From: an uncultured Eubacterium sp.
GTDB taxonomy: Bacteria; Bacillota; Clostridia; Lachnospirales; Lachnospiraceae
Reading direction: 5' to 3'
Assembly (NCBI GenBank): GCA_949959185.1
Contig: CATLIX010000029.1
Coordinates: forward strand, 1 to 41,199
DNA length: 41,199 nucleotides
Part shown: piece by piece, positions 33,525-41,199 of the stretch
How the letters are laid out: each line of letters opens with the position of its first letter
How positions within the stretch are numbered: position 1 is the stretch's first letter
The notes under the pieces: model-generated
What the model was told of the DNA's origin: nothing
The model's database searches: none
What the model saw: the letters and a program-made list of their open reading frames with translations, nothing else
Translations under genes and position numbers: made by a program

Positions 33525-33595
33525 ATTTAATCGTTACTGTTTGCAAATATGTCGTGAACGTAACCATGCTGCACAGAAATGGGCATTCTGATTAT

Positions 33596-33714
33596 CAGGT
33601 AATTGCGAAACTCAATAATTGTACCAGTTTCATGTGCAATTCGAAAAATATTTCATAGAAAGTGTAGAAATTGTACATGAAATTTTGATAATTTAATAGT
33701 TTCGCAATTGCCTG
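33596..33714. mobile_element. AT-rich palindromic element (119 nt), second MITE-like family
   Basis: The ends CAGGTAATTGCGAAACT (33596-33612) and AGTTTCGCAATTGCCTG (33698-33714) are inverted repeats with one mismatch. The interior is nearly palindromic too (TTTCATGTGCAATT against AATTGTACATGAAA). Flanks TTCTGATTAT and TTCTGCTTAC match at 8 of 10 positions, possibly a worn target duplication. A partial copy in reverse orientation starts at 41097. Confidence 0.7.
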
Positions 33715-33742
33715 TTCTGCTTACAACAGAAGGGAGAAATAC

Positions 33743-34417
33743 ATGACAGGGAACAGAGGAAAACGCCTGAACCGGTATGTGGAGGATTATGTGGTATTTG
33801 ATCTGGAGACCACAGGAGTCCGGCCGGGGCAGGACAGGATTATAGAAATATCGGCGTTAAAGGTCCGGGGCCATCAGGTGGAAGATCAGTATACGACGCT
33901 GGTGAATCCGGAAATGAGGATTCCCAGGGCTGCCACAGCAGTCAACGGAATTACCGATGAAATGGTAAAGGACGCGCCGGAGATGGAAGAAGCAGTCCGG
34001 GGCTTTCTGGATTTCGTGGGAAATGATATCCTGGTGGGCCATAATATACATACTTTTGATATGATTTTTATCTGTGATGCTGCAATGGAAACGCTGGGGG
34101 CAGATATTGGAAATGATTATATTGATACTCTGTATTTGGCCAGAAAATGCCTGCCGCAGCTTTCTCACTGCAGACTGACGGATGTGTCCGCATATTTCCG
34201 GATTAATACAGACGGAGCCCACCGGGCCCTAAATGACTGTGCGATGAATCAGAAATGCTATGAGGAACTGGGAAAGATTCTGGTAGAGATGCAGCAGAAT
34301 CAGCCGGAGATTCTCTGCCCCAGGTGCGGGAGTGAAATGGTAAAGCGCAGAGGAAAATACGGGGAATTTTACGGATGCAGCAATTATCCCGGCTGCCGGG
34401 GAACCAGAAAAATTTAA
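33743..34417 (+). CDS. DEDDh 3'-5' exonuclease with C-terminal topoisomerase-type zinc ribbon
   Basis: 224 aa. Residues 15-175 form a DnaQ/PolC-epsilon-type exonuclease: FDLETTGV (Exo I), the NGITDEMV block, HNIHTFDMIF (Exo II) and HRALNDC (Exo III, DEDDh His and Asp). Residues 190-224 are a C4 zinc ribbon, CPRCGSEM and then GCSNYPGC, as found at the ends of DNA topoisomerases. Probably acts on single-stranded or frayed DNA 3' ends. It lies upstream of topB, with a small gene between, all in the same direction. Confidence 0.88.
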   Translation: MTGNRGKRLNRYVEDYVVFDLETTGVRPGQDRIIEISALKVRGHQVEDQYTTLVNPEMRIPRAATAVNGITDEMVKDAPEMEEAVRGFLDFVGNDILVGHNIHTFDMIFICDAAMETLGADIGNDYIDTLYLARKCLPQLSHCRLTDVSAYFRINTDGAHRALNDCAMNQKCYEELGKILVEMQQNQPEILCPRCGSEMVKRRGKYGEFYGCSNYPGCRGTRKI

Positions 34418-34495
34418 AGAAACGCGGATGAAATCATTATTTTCCCAGGCAGGAATGATAAAAATGTGAGAGGACAGAAGGGATGGGAGGAAGTT

Positions 34496-34723
34496 ATGTT
34501 TGGACGAAAGCGGAAAAATCACGGGGCGGTTCAGCCTTATGATTCCTCAGCACAGATACCGGTGATTCGCGCCAGTATCTGCACCGGGGAGCAGGTGGCC
34601 GGATTTAAAGACAGAACATCCGGGAAATTTACGGAGGCCATGCTGATTCGGGGCCAGCAGGATTTGCAGGAATTCTGCACCCGGTATGAGGTAAATCAGG
34701 AAGATATTAAGAAAGAGTGGTAA
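34496..34723 (+). CDS. Small conserved protein between exonuclease and topB
   Basis: 75 aa. It starts MFGRKRKNHG and has a central VIRASICTGEQVAGFKD stretch, a predicted beta strand followed by a turn. No catalytic motif, signal peptide or membrane helix. I recognise similar short proteins from Lachnospiraceae but know no tested function. The ATG at 34496 follows GGGAGG; a GTG-type frame opens 30 nt earlier without a site. It ends 4 nt before the topB ATG, indicating one transcript and perhaps translational coupling. Confidence 0.75.
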   Translation: MFGRKRKNHGAVQPYDSSAQIPVIRASICTGEQVAGFKDRTSGKFTEAMLIRGQQDLQEFCTRYEVNQEDIKKEW

Positions 34724-34727
34724 ATAT

Positions 34728-36947
34728 ATGAAAGCATTAGTGATAGCGGAAAAGCCCGGTGTGGGCCGGGACATTGCCAGAGTCCTGAGCTGTACAAAGG
34801 GAGGCAATGGATTTCTGGAGGGAAAAGATTATGTGGTTACCTGGGCATTGGGCCATCTGGTGGAGCTTTCCGACCCGGAAAGCTATGGAGAGCAGTGGAA
34901 AACATGGAAAATGGAAACATTGCCCATGCTGCCGGAAACACTGGAAATACAGGTGATTAGGAAAACAGGGAAGCAGTATCAGACTGTAAAAACCCAGATG
35001 TACCGCAAAGATGTGGGAGAGATTATTATTGCCACAGATGCAGGCCGGGAGGGAGAGCTGGTGGCCCGTTGGATTATTCAGAAAGCCGGGGTCAGAAAGC
35101 CTATGAAGCGGCTGTGGATTTCCTCGGTAACGGATAAGGCTATCCGTCAGGGATTTGCGAATCTGAGAGACGCCAGGGAGTACCGGGACCTGTACGAGGC
35201 GGCAGTGGCAAGAGCGGAAGCAGACTGGCTGGTAGGCCTGAACGCCACCAGAGCGCTGACGGTAAAGCATAACGCACAGCTTTCCTGCGGCAGGGTGCAG
35301 ACGCCCACCCTTGCCATGATTGCGAAACGGGAAGCAGAGATTAAGAATTTTAAGCCCAGGTCTTATTACGGTCTGAAAGTAAAGGGGAACGACGTTGTCT
35401 GGAGCTGGAAATCCAAAGACAACAGCGTTACCACATTTTCTGAAGAAAAAATCCGGCAGATTCAGGAAAAAGTTACAAACAGTACCGGAACAGTGGAGGA
35501 AATCAGAGAGAAAAAGCAGAAATCCTTTGCACCTCAGCTTTACGATCTGACTTCTCTGCAGCAGGACGCCAATCGGATGTTTGGATTTTCCGCAAAACAG
35601 ACACTGGATTATATGCAGCGTCTTTACGAGCACCACAAGGTGGTGACTTATCCCAGAACGGATTCCAGATATCTTACGCAGGATATTGTGGAAACTCTGC
35701 CGGAGCGTGTCAGGGCCTGCCGGGGAGGAAGCTATAACGCGGTATGCGGAAAACTGCTGAAATCTCCCATACGGGGTAATAAATCCTTTGTGGATGATAA
35801 AAAAGTCTCCGACCATCATGCCATTATCCCCACGGAACAGGGAATCCGCCTGCATGAACTGGAATACGGAGAACGTAAAATATACGAACTGGTGGTTTCA
35901 CGTTTTCTTGCCGTTCTGCTTCCGCCCTGTGAGTACCGTCAGACCGAGGTGACAGTGGCATGTGCGGGAGAACGGTTCGCGGTAAAAGGAAAGATTATGG
36001 AACAGCCCGGATGGCGGGAAATCCGCCAAATCCAGGAGGAAGCCGGAATTCTGTCCGAAGAAGATACTGAGGAGAATGCGGAGAATTTCGCGCAGCTCAA
36101 AGAGACCGGAGGGAGTTTGCCGGAATTTGTGAAAGGGCAGAAAATCCTGTTCGGGGAAGGAAGTATCACGGAAGGAAAGACAAAACCGCCTCTGCCCTTT
36201 ACGGAGGCCACCCTCCTTGCAGCCATGGAACATCCGGCGAAATACATGGAGAATTCTGACCAGGAGCTGAAAAAGACACTGGGAGAGACCGGAGGGCTGG
36301 GAACCGTGGCCACCCGTGCGGATATTATCGAAAAGCTGTTTAACAGTTTTATGATTGAAAAGAAAGACCGGTATATCCATCTGACCTCCAAGGGCAGACA
36401 GGTGCTGGAGCTGGCTCCTCAGGGACTGACTTCTCCGGAACTTACTGCCAGATGGGAGCAGCAGCTTGCGGATATTGCAAAGGGAAAGGCCAAAAAGAAA
36501 GATTTTGAAGCGGAAATCCGAACGTATACGACGGATATTGTAAAAGACATCGCAGCTTCTTCCAAAACGTACCGCCATGACAATCTGACCGGGAAAAAAT
36601 GTCCCGACTGCGGAAAATTACTGCTGGAGGTCAACCACAAAAATGGACGGATGCTGGTATGTCAGGACCGGGAATGCGGCTACCGAAAAACGCTGTCCAG
36701 AGTGACCAACGCCCGCTGTCCCCAGTGCCATAAGAAAATGGAGCTGGTGGGAGATGGAGAAAATCAGCGGTTTACCTGCGTGTGCGGCTACCGGGAAAAA
36801 CTTTCTGCGTTTGAAAAACGTAAAAAAGACAGCGGCGGGGGCGTGTCAAAAAAAGATGTGTCCAGATATATGAATCAGTTAAAGCAGGAAGCCAGAGAGC
36901 CGGTGAACAACGCCTTTGCGGATGCTCTGGCGAAGCTGAAACTCTGA
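34728..36947 (+). CDS. topB: DNA topoisomerase III (type IA)
   Basis: 739 aa. The TOPRIM domain (1-140) has LVIAEKPGVGRDIARVL and ATDAGREGELVARW. The cleavage domain has the active Tyr, Y308, in VVTYPRTDSRYL. Later blocks include HHAIIPTEQG and GLGTVATRADIIEKL. Two C-terminal zinc-ribbon-like modules (about 623-700) use CPDCGK/CQDRECGY and CPQCHKK/CVCGY. It passes single strands through nicks in unwound DNA and helps resolve recombination intermediates. The size and ribbons fit the Firmicute chromosomal or plasmid-like TopB. AAGAGTGG precedes the ATG. Confidence 0.95.
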   Translation: MKALVIAEKPGVGRDIARVLSCTKGGNGFLEGKDYVVTWALGHLVELSDPESYGEQWKTWKMETLPMLPETLEIQVIRKTGKQYQTVKTQMYRKDVGEIIIATDAGREGELVARWIIQKAGVRKPMKRLWISSVTDKAIRQGFANLRDAREYRDLYEAAVARAEADWLVGLNATRALTVKHNAQLSCGRVQTPTLAMIAKREAEIKNFKPRSYYGLKVKGNDVVWSWKSKDNSVTTFSEEKIRQIQEKVTNSTGTVEEIREKKQKSFAPQLYDLTSLQQDANRMFGFSAKQTLDYMQRLYEHHKVVTYPRTDSRYLTQDIVETLPERVRACRGGSYNAVCGKLLKSPIRGNKSFVDDKKVSDHHAIIPTEQGIRLHELEYGERKIYELVVSRFLAVLLPPCEYRQTEVTVACAGERFAVKGKIMEQPGWREIRQIQEEAGILSEEDTEENAENFAQLKETGGSLPEFVKGQKILFGEGSITEGKTKPPLPFTEATLLAAMEHPAKYMENSDQELKKTLGETGGLGTVATRADIIEKLFNSFMIEKKDRYIHLTSKGRQVLELAPQGLTSPELTARWEQQLADIAKGKAKKKDFEAEIRTYTTDIVKDIAASSKTYRHDNLTGKKCPDCGKLLLEVNHKNGRMLVCQDRECGYRKTLSRVTNARCPQCHKKMELVGDGENQRFTCVCGYREKLSAFEKRKKDSGGGVSKKDVSRYMNQLKQEAREPVNNAFADALAKLKL

Positions 36948-36977
36948 GAACGGGCCTGTACAGGAATGAAAGAAAAA

Positions 36978-37016
36978 GGGCTGCTGCGGCAAACTTACTG
37001 TATGCTGCAGCAGCCC
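36978..37016 (-). terminator. Terminator of the minus-strand chemoreceptor gene
   Basis: GGGCTGCTGC (36978-36987) pairs with GCAGCAGCCC (37007-37016). Read on the minus strand it ends in CCCTTTTTCT, a proper T-run. On the plus strand the T-run is poor, so it would serve topB only weakly. Confidence 0.8.
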
Positions 37017-37022
37017 TGAATA

Positions 37023-39128
37023 TTATTCTTCCGGAGAAATTTCCTGCGGCTGTTCTTCAAAGAGTTCAAAATTCTGCGAAGATTTCTGCGGCTGTTCCTC
37101 ACAGAGTTCAAATTTCTGTACCATTTTATTCAGTATTTCAGCCTGGGAGGCCAGTTCCTCTGAAGTTGCAGAAGTTTCCTGAGAAGCTGCGGAATTATCC
37201 TGAATACCCTGGGCCATTTCTTCAATACCCAGACGGAGCTGTTCCATATTTTCCGCCTGAACAGCAGCATTTTCAGCGGTTTCCTGTATCATTTTATTTA
37301 CCTGGCTTACTGCGGAGACAGATTCTTTTAATGAATCCATAACACTGCCGGCAATGGTATTTCCTTTGTTGATTTCTTCCATCGAGATTTCAATCAGTTC
37401 CTTTGTGGTGTTGGCTGCTTCAGAGCTTTCCAGTGCCAGTTTTCCGATTTCATCGGCAACCACTGCAAAGCCTTTTCCTGCTTCGCCGGCACGGGCGGCT
37501 TCAATAGAAGCGTTCAGAGAAAGAAGATTTGTCTGTGAGGCAATATCTTCGATGGTCTGGATAATACCAACGACCTGCTGAGAGGTCTGCCTGATTTTCT
37601 CCATGGCGTCCGTCATCCGTGTCATGTTCTTCTGGTTCTGTTCAATGATTGCAGTGACCTGAGCGGTTGCTTTGGCTGAATTTTCTGCTTCTCTGCGGCT
37701 GTTTTCCACCTGTTCCGCCACAGTGGCGGTGGTAGCGGTAAGCTGTTCGATGGCTGCGGCCTGTTCTTCCGCCCCTTCTGCCAGAACCTGGGAGGCTGAG
37801 GCCAGTTCCATGGCTCCCACAGATACATGCTCTGAGCTTTCTGAGATTCCGGCCATCACCTGATTCATGGAATCGGAAATATTGAGCAGAGCAGTTTTTA
37901 TCTTCTGAAATTCACCTACATAATCATTTTTCAGATGAATACTCAGTTTTCCGTCGGCAACCTGAGCCAGTACGTCTGCAGTCTCATCAATGTATTCAAT
38001 GTATTCTTTCAGCCTGCTGACTGTTTTCCGGATAGATTCACCCAGTTCTCCGATTTCATCTTCGCTTGTAATCAGAAGATTCACATCCAGATCCCCGGCG
38101 GCAAGCTGCTGAGCCGTATGGTTCAGTTCCAGAATGGGTTTTGTCAGGCTGGCGGAGCTTTTCCGGATTCTGAATGCGATCAGTGTAATGCCGGCGGCGA
38201 AAATAACAATCAATGCCAGGACCATTGCTGTCAGTGTTGCATAATATTCTGACATGGGAAGGCTGCTGAGCACAATGTAGCCGGTATCGCCGGCATGTTG
38301 CAGAGAACCGTACTTTGTGACGCCGTCTGCCTTGTATTTCATAAATTCATCCTTTTGCGAGGTAATCGCATCCATTACATTCTGAGATGTGTTTATGTCT
38401 GTTACATGTTTCTGTATAATATCTTTCTGGGGATGATACAGGAACATACCGTTTTCTGACAGCAGCAGAACATATCCCTTTCGGCCGATTTTGTATCCGC
38501 TCATCACTTCGGTCATATGATCCAGGGCGATATCCATACCCACTGCGCCCAGAACCTCTCCGGTAGCGTCATCATAAACCGGGGCTGCGGCGCTTAAAAC
38601 CATCTTTCCGTTGGTGGAATCCACATAGGGCTCTGTAAGTATGGTCTGTTTGTGTTCAATACAGCCATACCATCCGCGGCCGGTGATATCCCATTCTTCT
38701 TCATTCGTGAGCCCGTCGGACTGGAGGAAGGAACTTGCATCCAGATCAGCAATCCATACGGCCATCACATTTTCGGAATCGTTTTCTGCAATGTGTGAGA
38801 GGTTGTCCAGAACTGTCTGCATTTTTTCCGCCTGGCTGATGTTGCCGCCGGCTTCTGTCTCCAGCATGATATGTTTGATTTCCGGATTGGCAGCAAGGAG
38901 TTCCACACCTTTGGTATACTGCTCCAGAAATCCGGTCAGCTGATTTGCGGCTGCATTGGATTCCTCGGTCAGCTCTGTCCTTTTTGACGTAATGCTCAGC
39001 CAGCCCACCATATAGATGGAGACAGCGGCTATCAGCAGAAGCACCAGGATAACGCTGCCGCCAATCTGGCGGAGGATTTCGTCTGCAATTTTTTTTCTGG
39101 AAGTTGTTCCGTTCGTCTTTTGTTTCAT
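37023..39128 (-). CDS. Transmembrane methyl-accepting chemotaxis protein (dCache type)
   Basis: 701 aa. Membrane helix at about 27-50; extracellular ligand-binding region (about 50-300) with the dCache pattern [22 protein letters not shown] and [12 protein letters not shown]. Second helix at about 302-325, HAMP at about 330-385, then the signalling coiled coil with tip [20 protein letters not shown] and [14 protein letters not shown]. It should control CheA in response to small molecules such as amino acids. The tail holds a tandem duplication of about 16 residues (FELCEEQPQ and FELFEEQPQ). AGGACATTT is a weak site before the ATG. Confidence 0.94.
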   Translation of the reverse strand: MKQKTNGTTSRKKIADEILRQIGGSVILVLLLIAAVSIYMVGWLSITSKRTELTEESNAAANQLTGFLEQYTKGVELLAANPEIKHIMLETEAGGNISQAEKMQTVLDNLSHIAENDSENVMAVWIADLDASSFLQSDGLTNEEEWDITGRGWYGCIEHKQTILTEPYVDSTNGKMVLSAAAPVYDDATGEVLGAVGMDIALDHMTEVMSGYKIGRKGYVLLLSENGMFLYHPQKDIIQKHVTDINTSQNVMDAITSQKDEFMKYKADGVTKYGSLQHAGDTGYIVLSSLPMSEYYATLTAMVLALIVIFAAGITLIAFRIRKSSASLTKPILELNHTAQQLAAGDLDVNLLITSEDEIGELGESIRKTVSRLKEYIEYIDETADVLAQVADGKLSIHLKNDYVGEFQKIKTALLNISDSMNQVMAGISESSEHVSVGAMELASASQVLAEGAEEQAAAIEQLTATTATVAEQVENSRREAENSAKATAQVTAIIEQNQKNMTRMTDAMEKIRQTSQQVVGIIQTIEDIASQTNLLSLNASIEAARAGEAGKGFAVVADEIGKLALESSEAANTTKELIEISMEEINKGNTIAGSVMDSLKESVSAVSQVNKMIQETAENAAVQAENMEQLRLGIEEMAQGIQDNSAASQETSATSEELASQAEILNKMVQKFELCEEQPQKSSQNFELFEEQPQEISPEE

Positions 39129-39181
39129 AAATGTCCTCTTTTCTCTTATTTCATAAATGGCTCCCGACAGTATTCTTTTTT

Positions 39182-39210
39182 ATTATAACTTCTTTTCTCA
39201 GTCAGCACAA
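39182..39210 (-). promoter_or_regulatory. Probable promoter of the chemoreceptor gene
   Basis: On the minus strand, TTGTGC (39210-39205), a 17-nt spacer and a perfect TATAAT (39187-39182), about 55 nt before the start codon. It looks like sigma-A, not a flagellar sigma-28 promoter. Confidence 0.55.
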
Positions 39211-39220
39211 TAAGAAGTTT

Positions 39221-39242
39221 GTACTGTTCCGTGAACTGTTAC
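39221..39242. repeat. Short palindrome resembling the mobile-element ends
   Basis: GTACTGTTCCGTGAACTGTTAC: the right half equals the GAACTGTTAC end of the MITE family and the left half is its near-complement. It may be a relic in which the interior was deleted, or chance. Confidence 0.35.
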
Positions 39243-39317
39243 GTGAAATGTGCCTGTAAGAAATTATTTACCGGTCTCTCAATGCCGGCCGGTACGCCGG
39301 ATTTTATGAACCACGGA

Positions 39318-39346
39318 TTGCAGATAGTTTGAGTATCGGGTATAAT
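39318..39346 (+). promoter_or_regulatory. Promoter of the AAA-ATPase gene
   Basis: TTGCAG (39318-39323), a 17-nt spacer and TATAAT (39341-39346). Transcription would start near 39353, just before GGAGGTGG and the ATG at 39368, which supports that start over an upstream in-frame ATG. Confidence 0.75.
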
Positions 39347-39367
39347 ATGGGAAATGGAGGTGGAGCC

Positions 39368-41080
39368 ATGAAGAAACCATTGCCGACAGGTGTTGATAAT
39401 TTTGAAGATATGATAAAGTCTGACTATTACTATGTAGATAAAACAATGCTCATAAAAGAATTACTGGACTTAAAAAGAAAAGTTAATTTATTCACCCGTC
39501 CCAGGCGTTTTGGAAAAACCCTTAATCTGAGCATGTTGCGATACTTTTTTGAAGATACGGGAGATGCCAGAAGGAACGGGGAACAGAAAGAACTGTTCCA
39601 GGGGATGAAAATTATGGACGCCGGGGAAAGTTATACAGGGCAGATGGGAAACTATCCGGTGTTTGAACTGACGCTGAAATCGGCGAAGCAGGAAGACTAT
39701 GATGTGGCTTATTACATGATACAGAACGCAGTCAGCACGGAATTTGAACGGCACAGAAGGCTGGTGGAAGCGGGGAAAGAATGTCTTTCTCTGAGAGAAT
39801 ATGAGCAGTATACTGCTGTTGCAGAAGGAAAGGCAGAAGAGAGGGCAGTAAGAAATGCACTGCAGTTATTCTGCCGGTGTATGTATAAGATTACCGGAAG
39901 GAATACGGTGATTCTGATTGGCGAGTACGACGTACCGCTGGAAAATGCATATTTCAGAGGTTTTTATGACAGGATGGTCAGTTTTATCCGCTCCCTGTTT
40001 GAATCTGCATTAAAAACCAATGATTATCTGCAGTTTGCTGTGATTACCGGGTGTCTGCGGATTTCAAAAGAAAGTATATTTACGGGATTGAACCATCTTA
40101 ATATTATCTCTGTACTGGACAGAAAATACAGTGAGCATTTTGGATTTACGGAACCGGAAGTTTTGCAGATGATGGAATATTATGAAGTGGGAAATCGTTT
40201 TCCGACCATGAAGGAATGGTATGACGGATATTTGTTTGGAGATACAGATGTTTATAACCCATGGAGTGTGATTAAGTTTCTGTATGATCTGTATTCCGAT
40301 GTAAATGCATTTCCGCGTCCCTATTGGATCAATACCAGTTCCAATGATATTATTAAAGATATGATTGCCAGGGCTGACCGGGAAATGAAAGGTCAGATTG
40401 AAATGCTTCTGGAAGGAGGTACCCTGGATATTCAGGTACATGAAGAAGTAACTTACGGAGATATGCACAGTAACAGTGAAAATCTCTGGAATTTCCTGTA
40501 TTTTACAGGATATCTGACAAAAGAAAGTGAATATTTTAAGGAACTGTCAGTCTTTTTGCGGGTGCGGGTTCCAAACACGGAAGTGAAGACCATTTATCAG
40601 AATACGGTTCTGAACTGGATGAAAGGTATGATAAAAAAAGAAGATTTTCATGATTTATACCGTGCCATGGAAGATGGAGATGCCCGGAAAATGACGGACA
40701 TATTAAACGGTCAGCTGTTTCGTACCATCAGTTTCTATGACAGTGCGGAAAATTTTTACCATGGGTTTCTGACGGGAATTTTAAGCCAGAGCGAGAATTA
40801 TCTGGTGAAGTCCAACCGGGAATCGGGAAATGGGCGTTCTGATATTATGGTGAAAAGCCCCTCACTGCGGGGCAGGTCGTTTGTTCTGGAAGTAAAGGTA
40901 TCGGATTCCATTGATGATCTGGAAAAGGATGCAAAAAGGGCTCTGAATCAGATTTATGAGAAAAGATATATGGAGGAACTGCGGACGGAGGGGTACAGAA
41001 GAACGGACTGTTATGGCATTTCCTTTTACCGGAAAGACTGTGAGGTATGTTTCGGAAAAGAAGATGGTAGAGGTATTTGA
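39368..41080 (+). CDS. AAA-ATPase-like protein with C-terminal PD-(D/E)XK domain (DUF1703)
   Basis: 570 aa, the usual length. It opens [15 protein letters not shown] and has a Walker A-like [14 protein letters not shown] near residue 43. The Walker B region reads VILIG185[10 protein letters not shown], where the family normally has Asp instead of Gly. [22 protein letters not shown] is the next family block, with [17 protein letters not shown] later. The C-terminal nuclease-like domain (about 470-560) has GRSDIMV and FVLEVKV (D and E-x-K). Family members are numerous in Clostridia and Bacteroidetes, and their role, possibly defence or mobile DNA, is unknown. It is a single gene with its own promoter. 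Confidence 0.88.
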   Translation: MKKPLPTGVDNFEDMIKSDYYYVDKTMLIKELLDLKRKVNLFTRPRRFGKTLNLSMLRYFFEDTGDARRNGEQKELFQGMKIMDAGESYTGQMGNYPVFELTLKSAKQEDYDVAYYMIQNAVSTEFERHRRLVEAGKECLSLREYEQYTAVAEGKAEERAVRNALQLFCRCMYKITGRNTVILIGEYDVPLENAYFRGFYDRMVSFIRSLFESALKTNDYLQFAVITGCLRISKESIFTGLNHLNIISVLDRKYSEHFGFTEPEVLQMMEYYEVGNRFPTMKEWYDGYLFGDTDVYNPWSVIKFLYDLYSDVNAFPRPYWINTSSNDIIKDMIARADREMKGQIEMLLEGGTLDIQVHEEVTYGDMHSNSENLWNFLYFTGYLTKESEYFKELSVFLRVRVPNTEVKTIYQNTVLNWMKGMIKKEDFHDLYRAMEDGDARKMTDILNGQLFRTISFYDSAENFYHGFLTGILSQSENYLVKSNRESGNGRSDIMVKSPSLRGRSFVLEVKVSDSIDDLEKDAKRALNQIYEKRYMEELRTEGYRRTDCYGISFYRKDCEVCFGKEDGRGI

Positions 41081-41096
41081 TGAACAATATACGATA

Positions 41097-41167
41097 CAGG
41101 CAATTGCGAAACTATTAAATTCTCAAAATTTCATGTACAATTTCTACACTTTCTATGAAATATTTTC
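41097..41167. repeat. Partial copy of the 119-nt AT-rich element, inverted
   Basis: About 70 bases starting CAGGCAATTGCGAAACT match the reverse complement of 33714-33645 with about one mismatch, ending near CTATGAAATATTTT. After that the sequence diverges (CATCATACAAAAAGG), so the element is truncated or a different sequence was inserted. It begins 16 nt after the AAA-ATPase stop. Confidence 0.7.
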
Positions 41168-41199
41168 ATCATACAAAAAGGCCGAAATGCCGGACGCAC

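Noticed and set aside
1-41199. CRISPR array, rRNA operon, prophage or complete insertion sequence
   Set aside because: No regularly spaced repeats, rRNA motifs, phage structural genes, integrase or transposase frame was found anywhere in the window.

Overview
Almost the whole window (about 320 to 41199) looks like chromosome of a gut Firmicute of the class Clostridia, most likely a Lachnospiraceae member. The signs are strong AGGAGG-type ribosome sites, moderate GC, TTG starts, and gene sets typical of that group: CvfB, YjfB, ThiW, a cytosolic MCP with a FIST protein, a GPH transporter with a GH36 enzyme, and an AAA-ATPase/PD-(D/E)XK protein. The first ~320 bases differ. They are AT-rich and encode the C-terminal nuclease domain of a Bacteroidota-type UvrD/RecB-like protein, joined abruptly to the 3' end of a class A penicillin-binding protein gene. 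The join is either an assembly chimera or a recent recombination junction.

Layout. 0.3-3 kb: PBP1A (minus strand). 3.2-5.3 kb: iron alcohol dehydrogenase, YigZ-family protein, tRNA-Gln(CTG). 5.5-8.1 kb: overlapping acyl-ACP thioesterase, CvfB-like S1 protein and CPBP protease. 8.1-10.8 kb: YjfB (minus), thioredoxin reductase, secreted SH3-NlpC/P60 hydrolase. 10.8-11.3 kb: long intergenic region with a cluster of DnaA-box-like nonamers. 11.4-19.3 kb: WecG/TagA glycosyltransferase, YitT protein, then CdaR/PucR-type regulator, ftsE, ftsX, S41 protease, FIST sensor and cytosolic MCP. 19.4-25.7 kb: a TPP riboswitch with terminator controlling thiC-thiW-thiM-thiE-thiD (HMP made de novo, thiazole salvaged), followed by a lipoprotein and a double-Nudix protein. 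25.7-31.9 kb: deoxyinosine glycosylase (minus), then an alpha-galactoside module: AraC regulator, GPH symporter, GH36 alpha-galactosidase, YczE-like membrane protein. 31.9-33.7 kb: small accessory patch (DUF3788, SUKH) rich in repeats. 33.7-36.9 kb: DEDDh exonuclease with zinc ribbon, a small conserved protein, topoisomerase III. 37-39.1 kb: transmembrane chemoreceptor (minus). 39.4-41.1 kb: AAA-ATPase/nuclease-like protein.

The most interesting non-coding signal is a family of small non-autonomous mobile elements with GTAACAGTTC/GAACTGTTAC ends. Two copies are flanked by perfect 8-bp direct repeats and a third by an imperfect one, which fits IS66-type transposition. Their internal hairpins keep their shape while the sequence changes. 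One copy sits in the leader of the araC-type gene and its target duplication carries the ribosome-binding site; another supplies the stop codon of the cytosolic chemoreceptor. A second, unrelated AT-rich palindromic repeat (~119 nt) occurs at 33.6 kb and, in part, at the right edge of the window. All functional calls rest on reading motifs by eye; no database search was possible.
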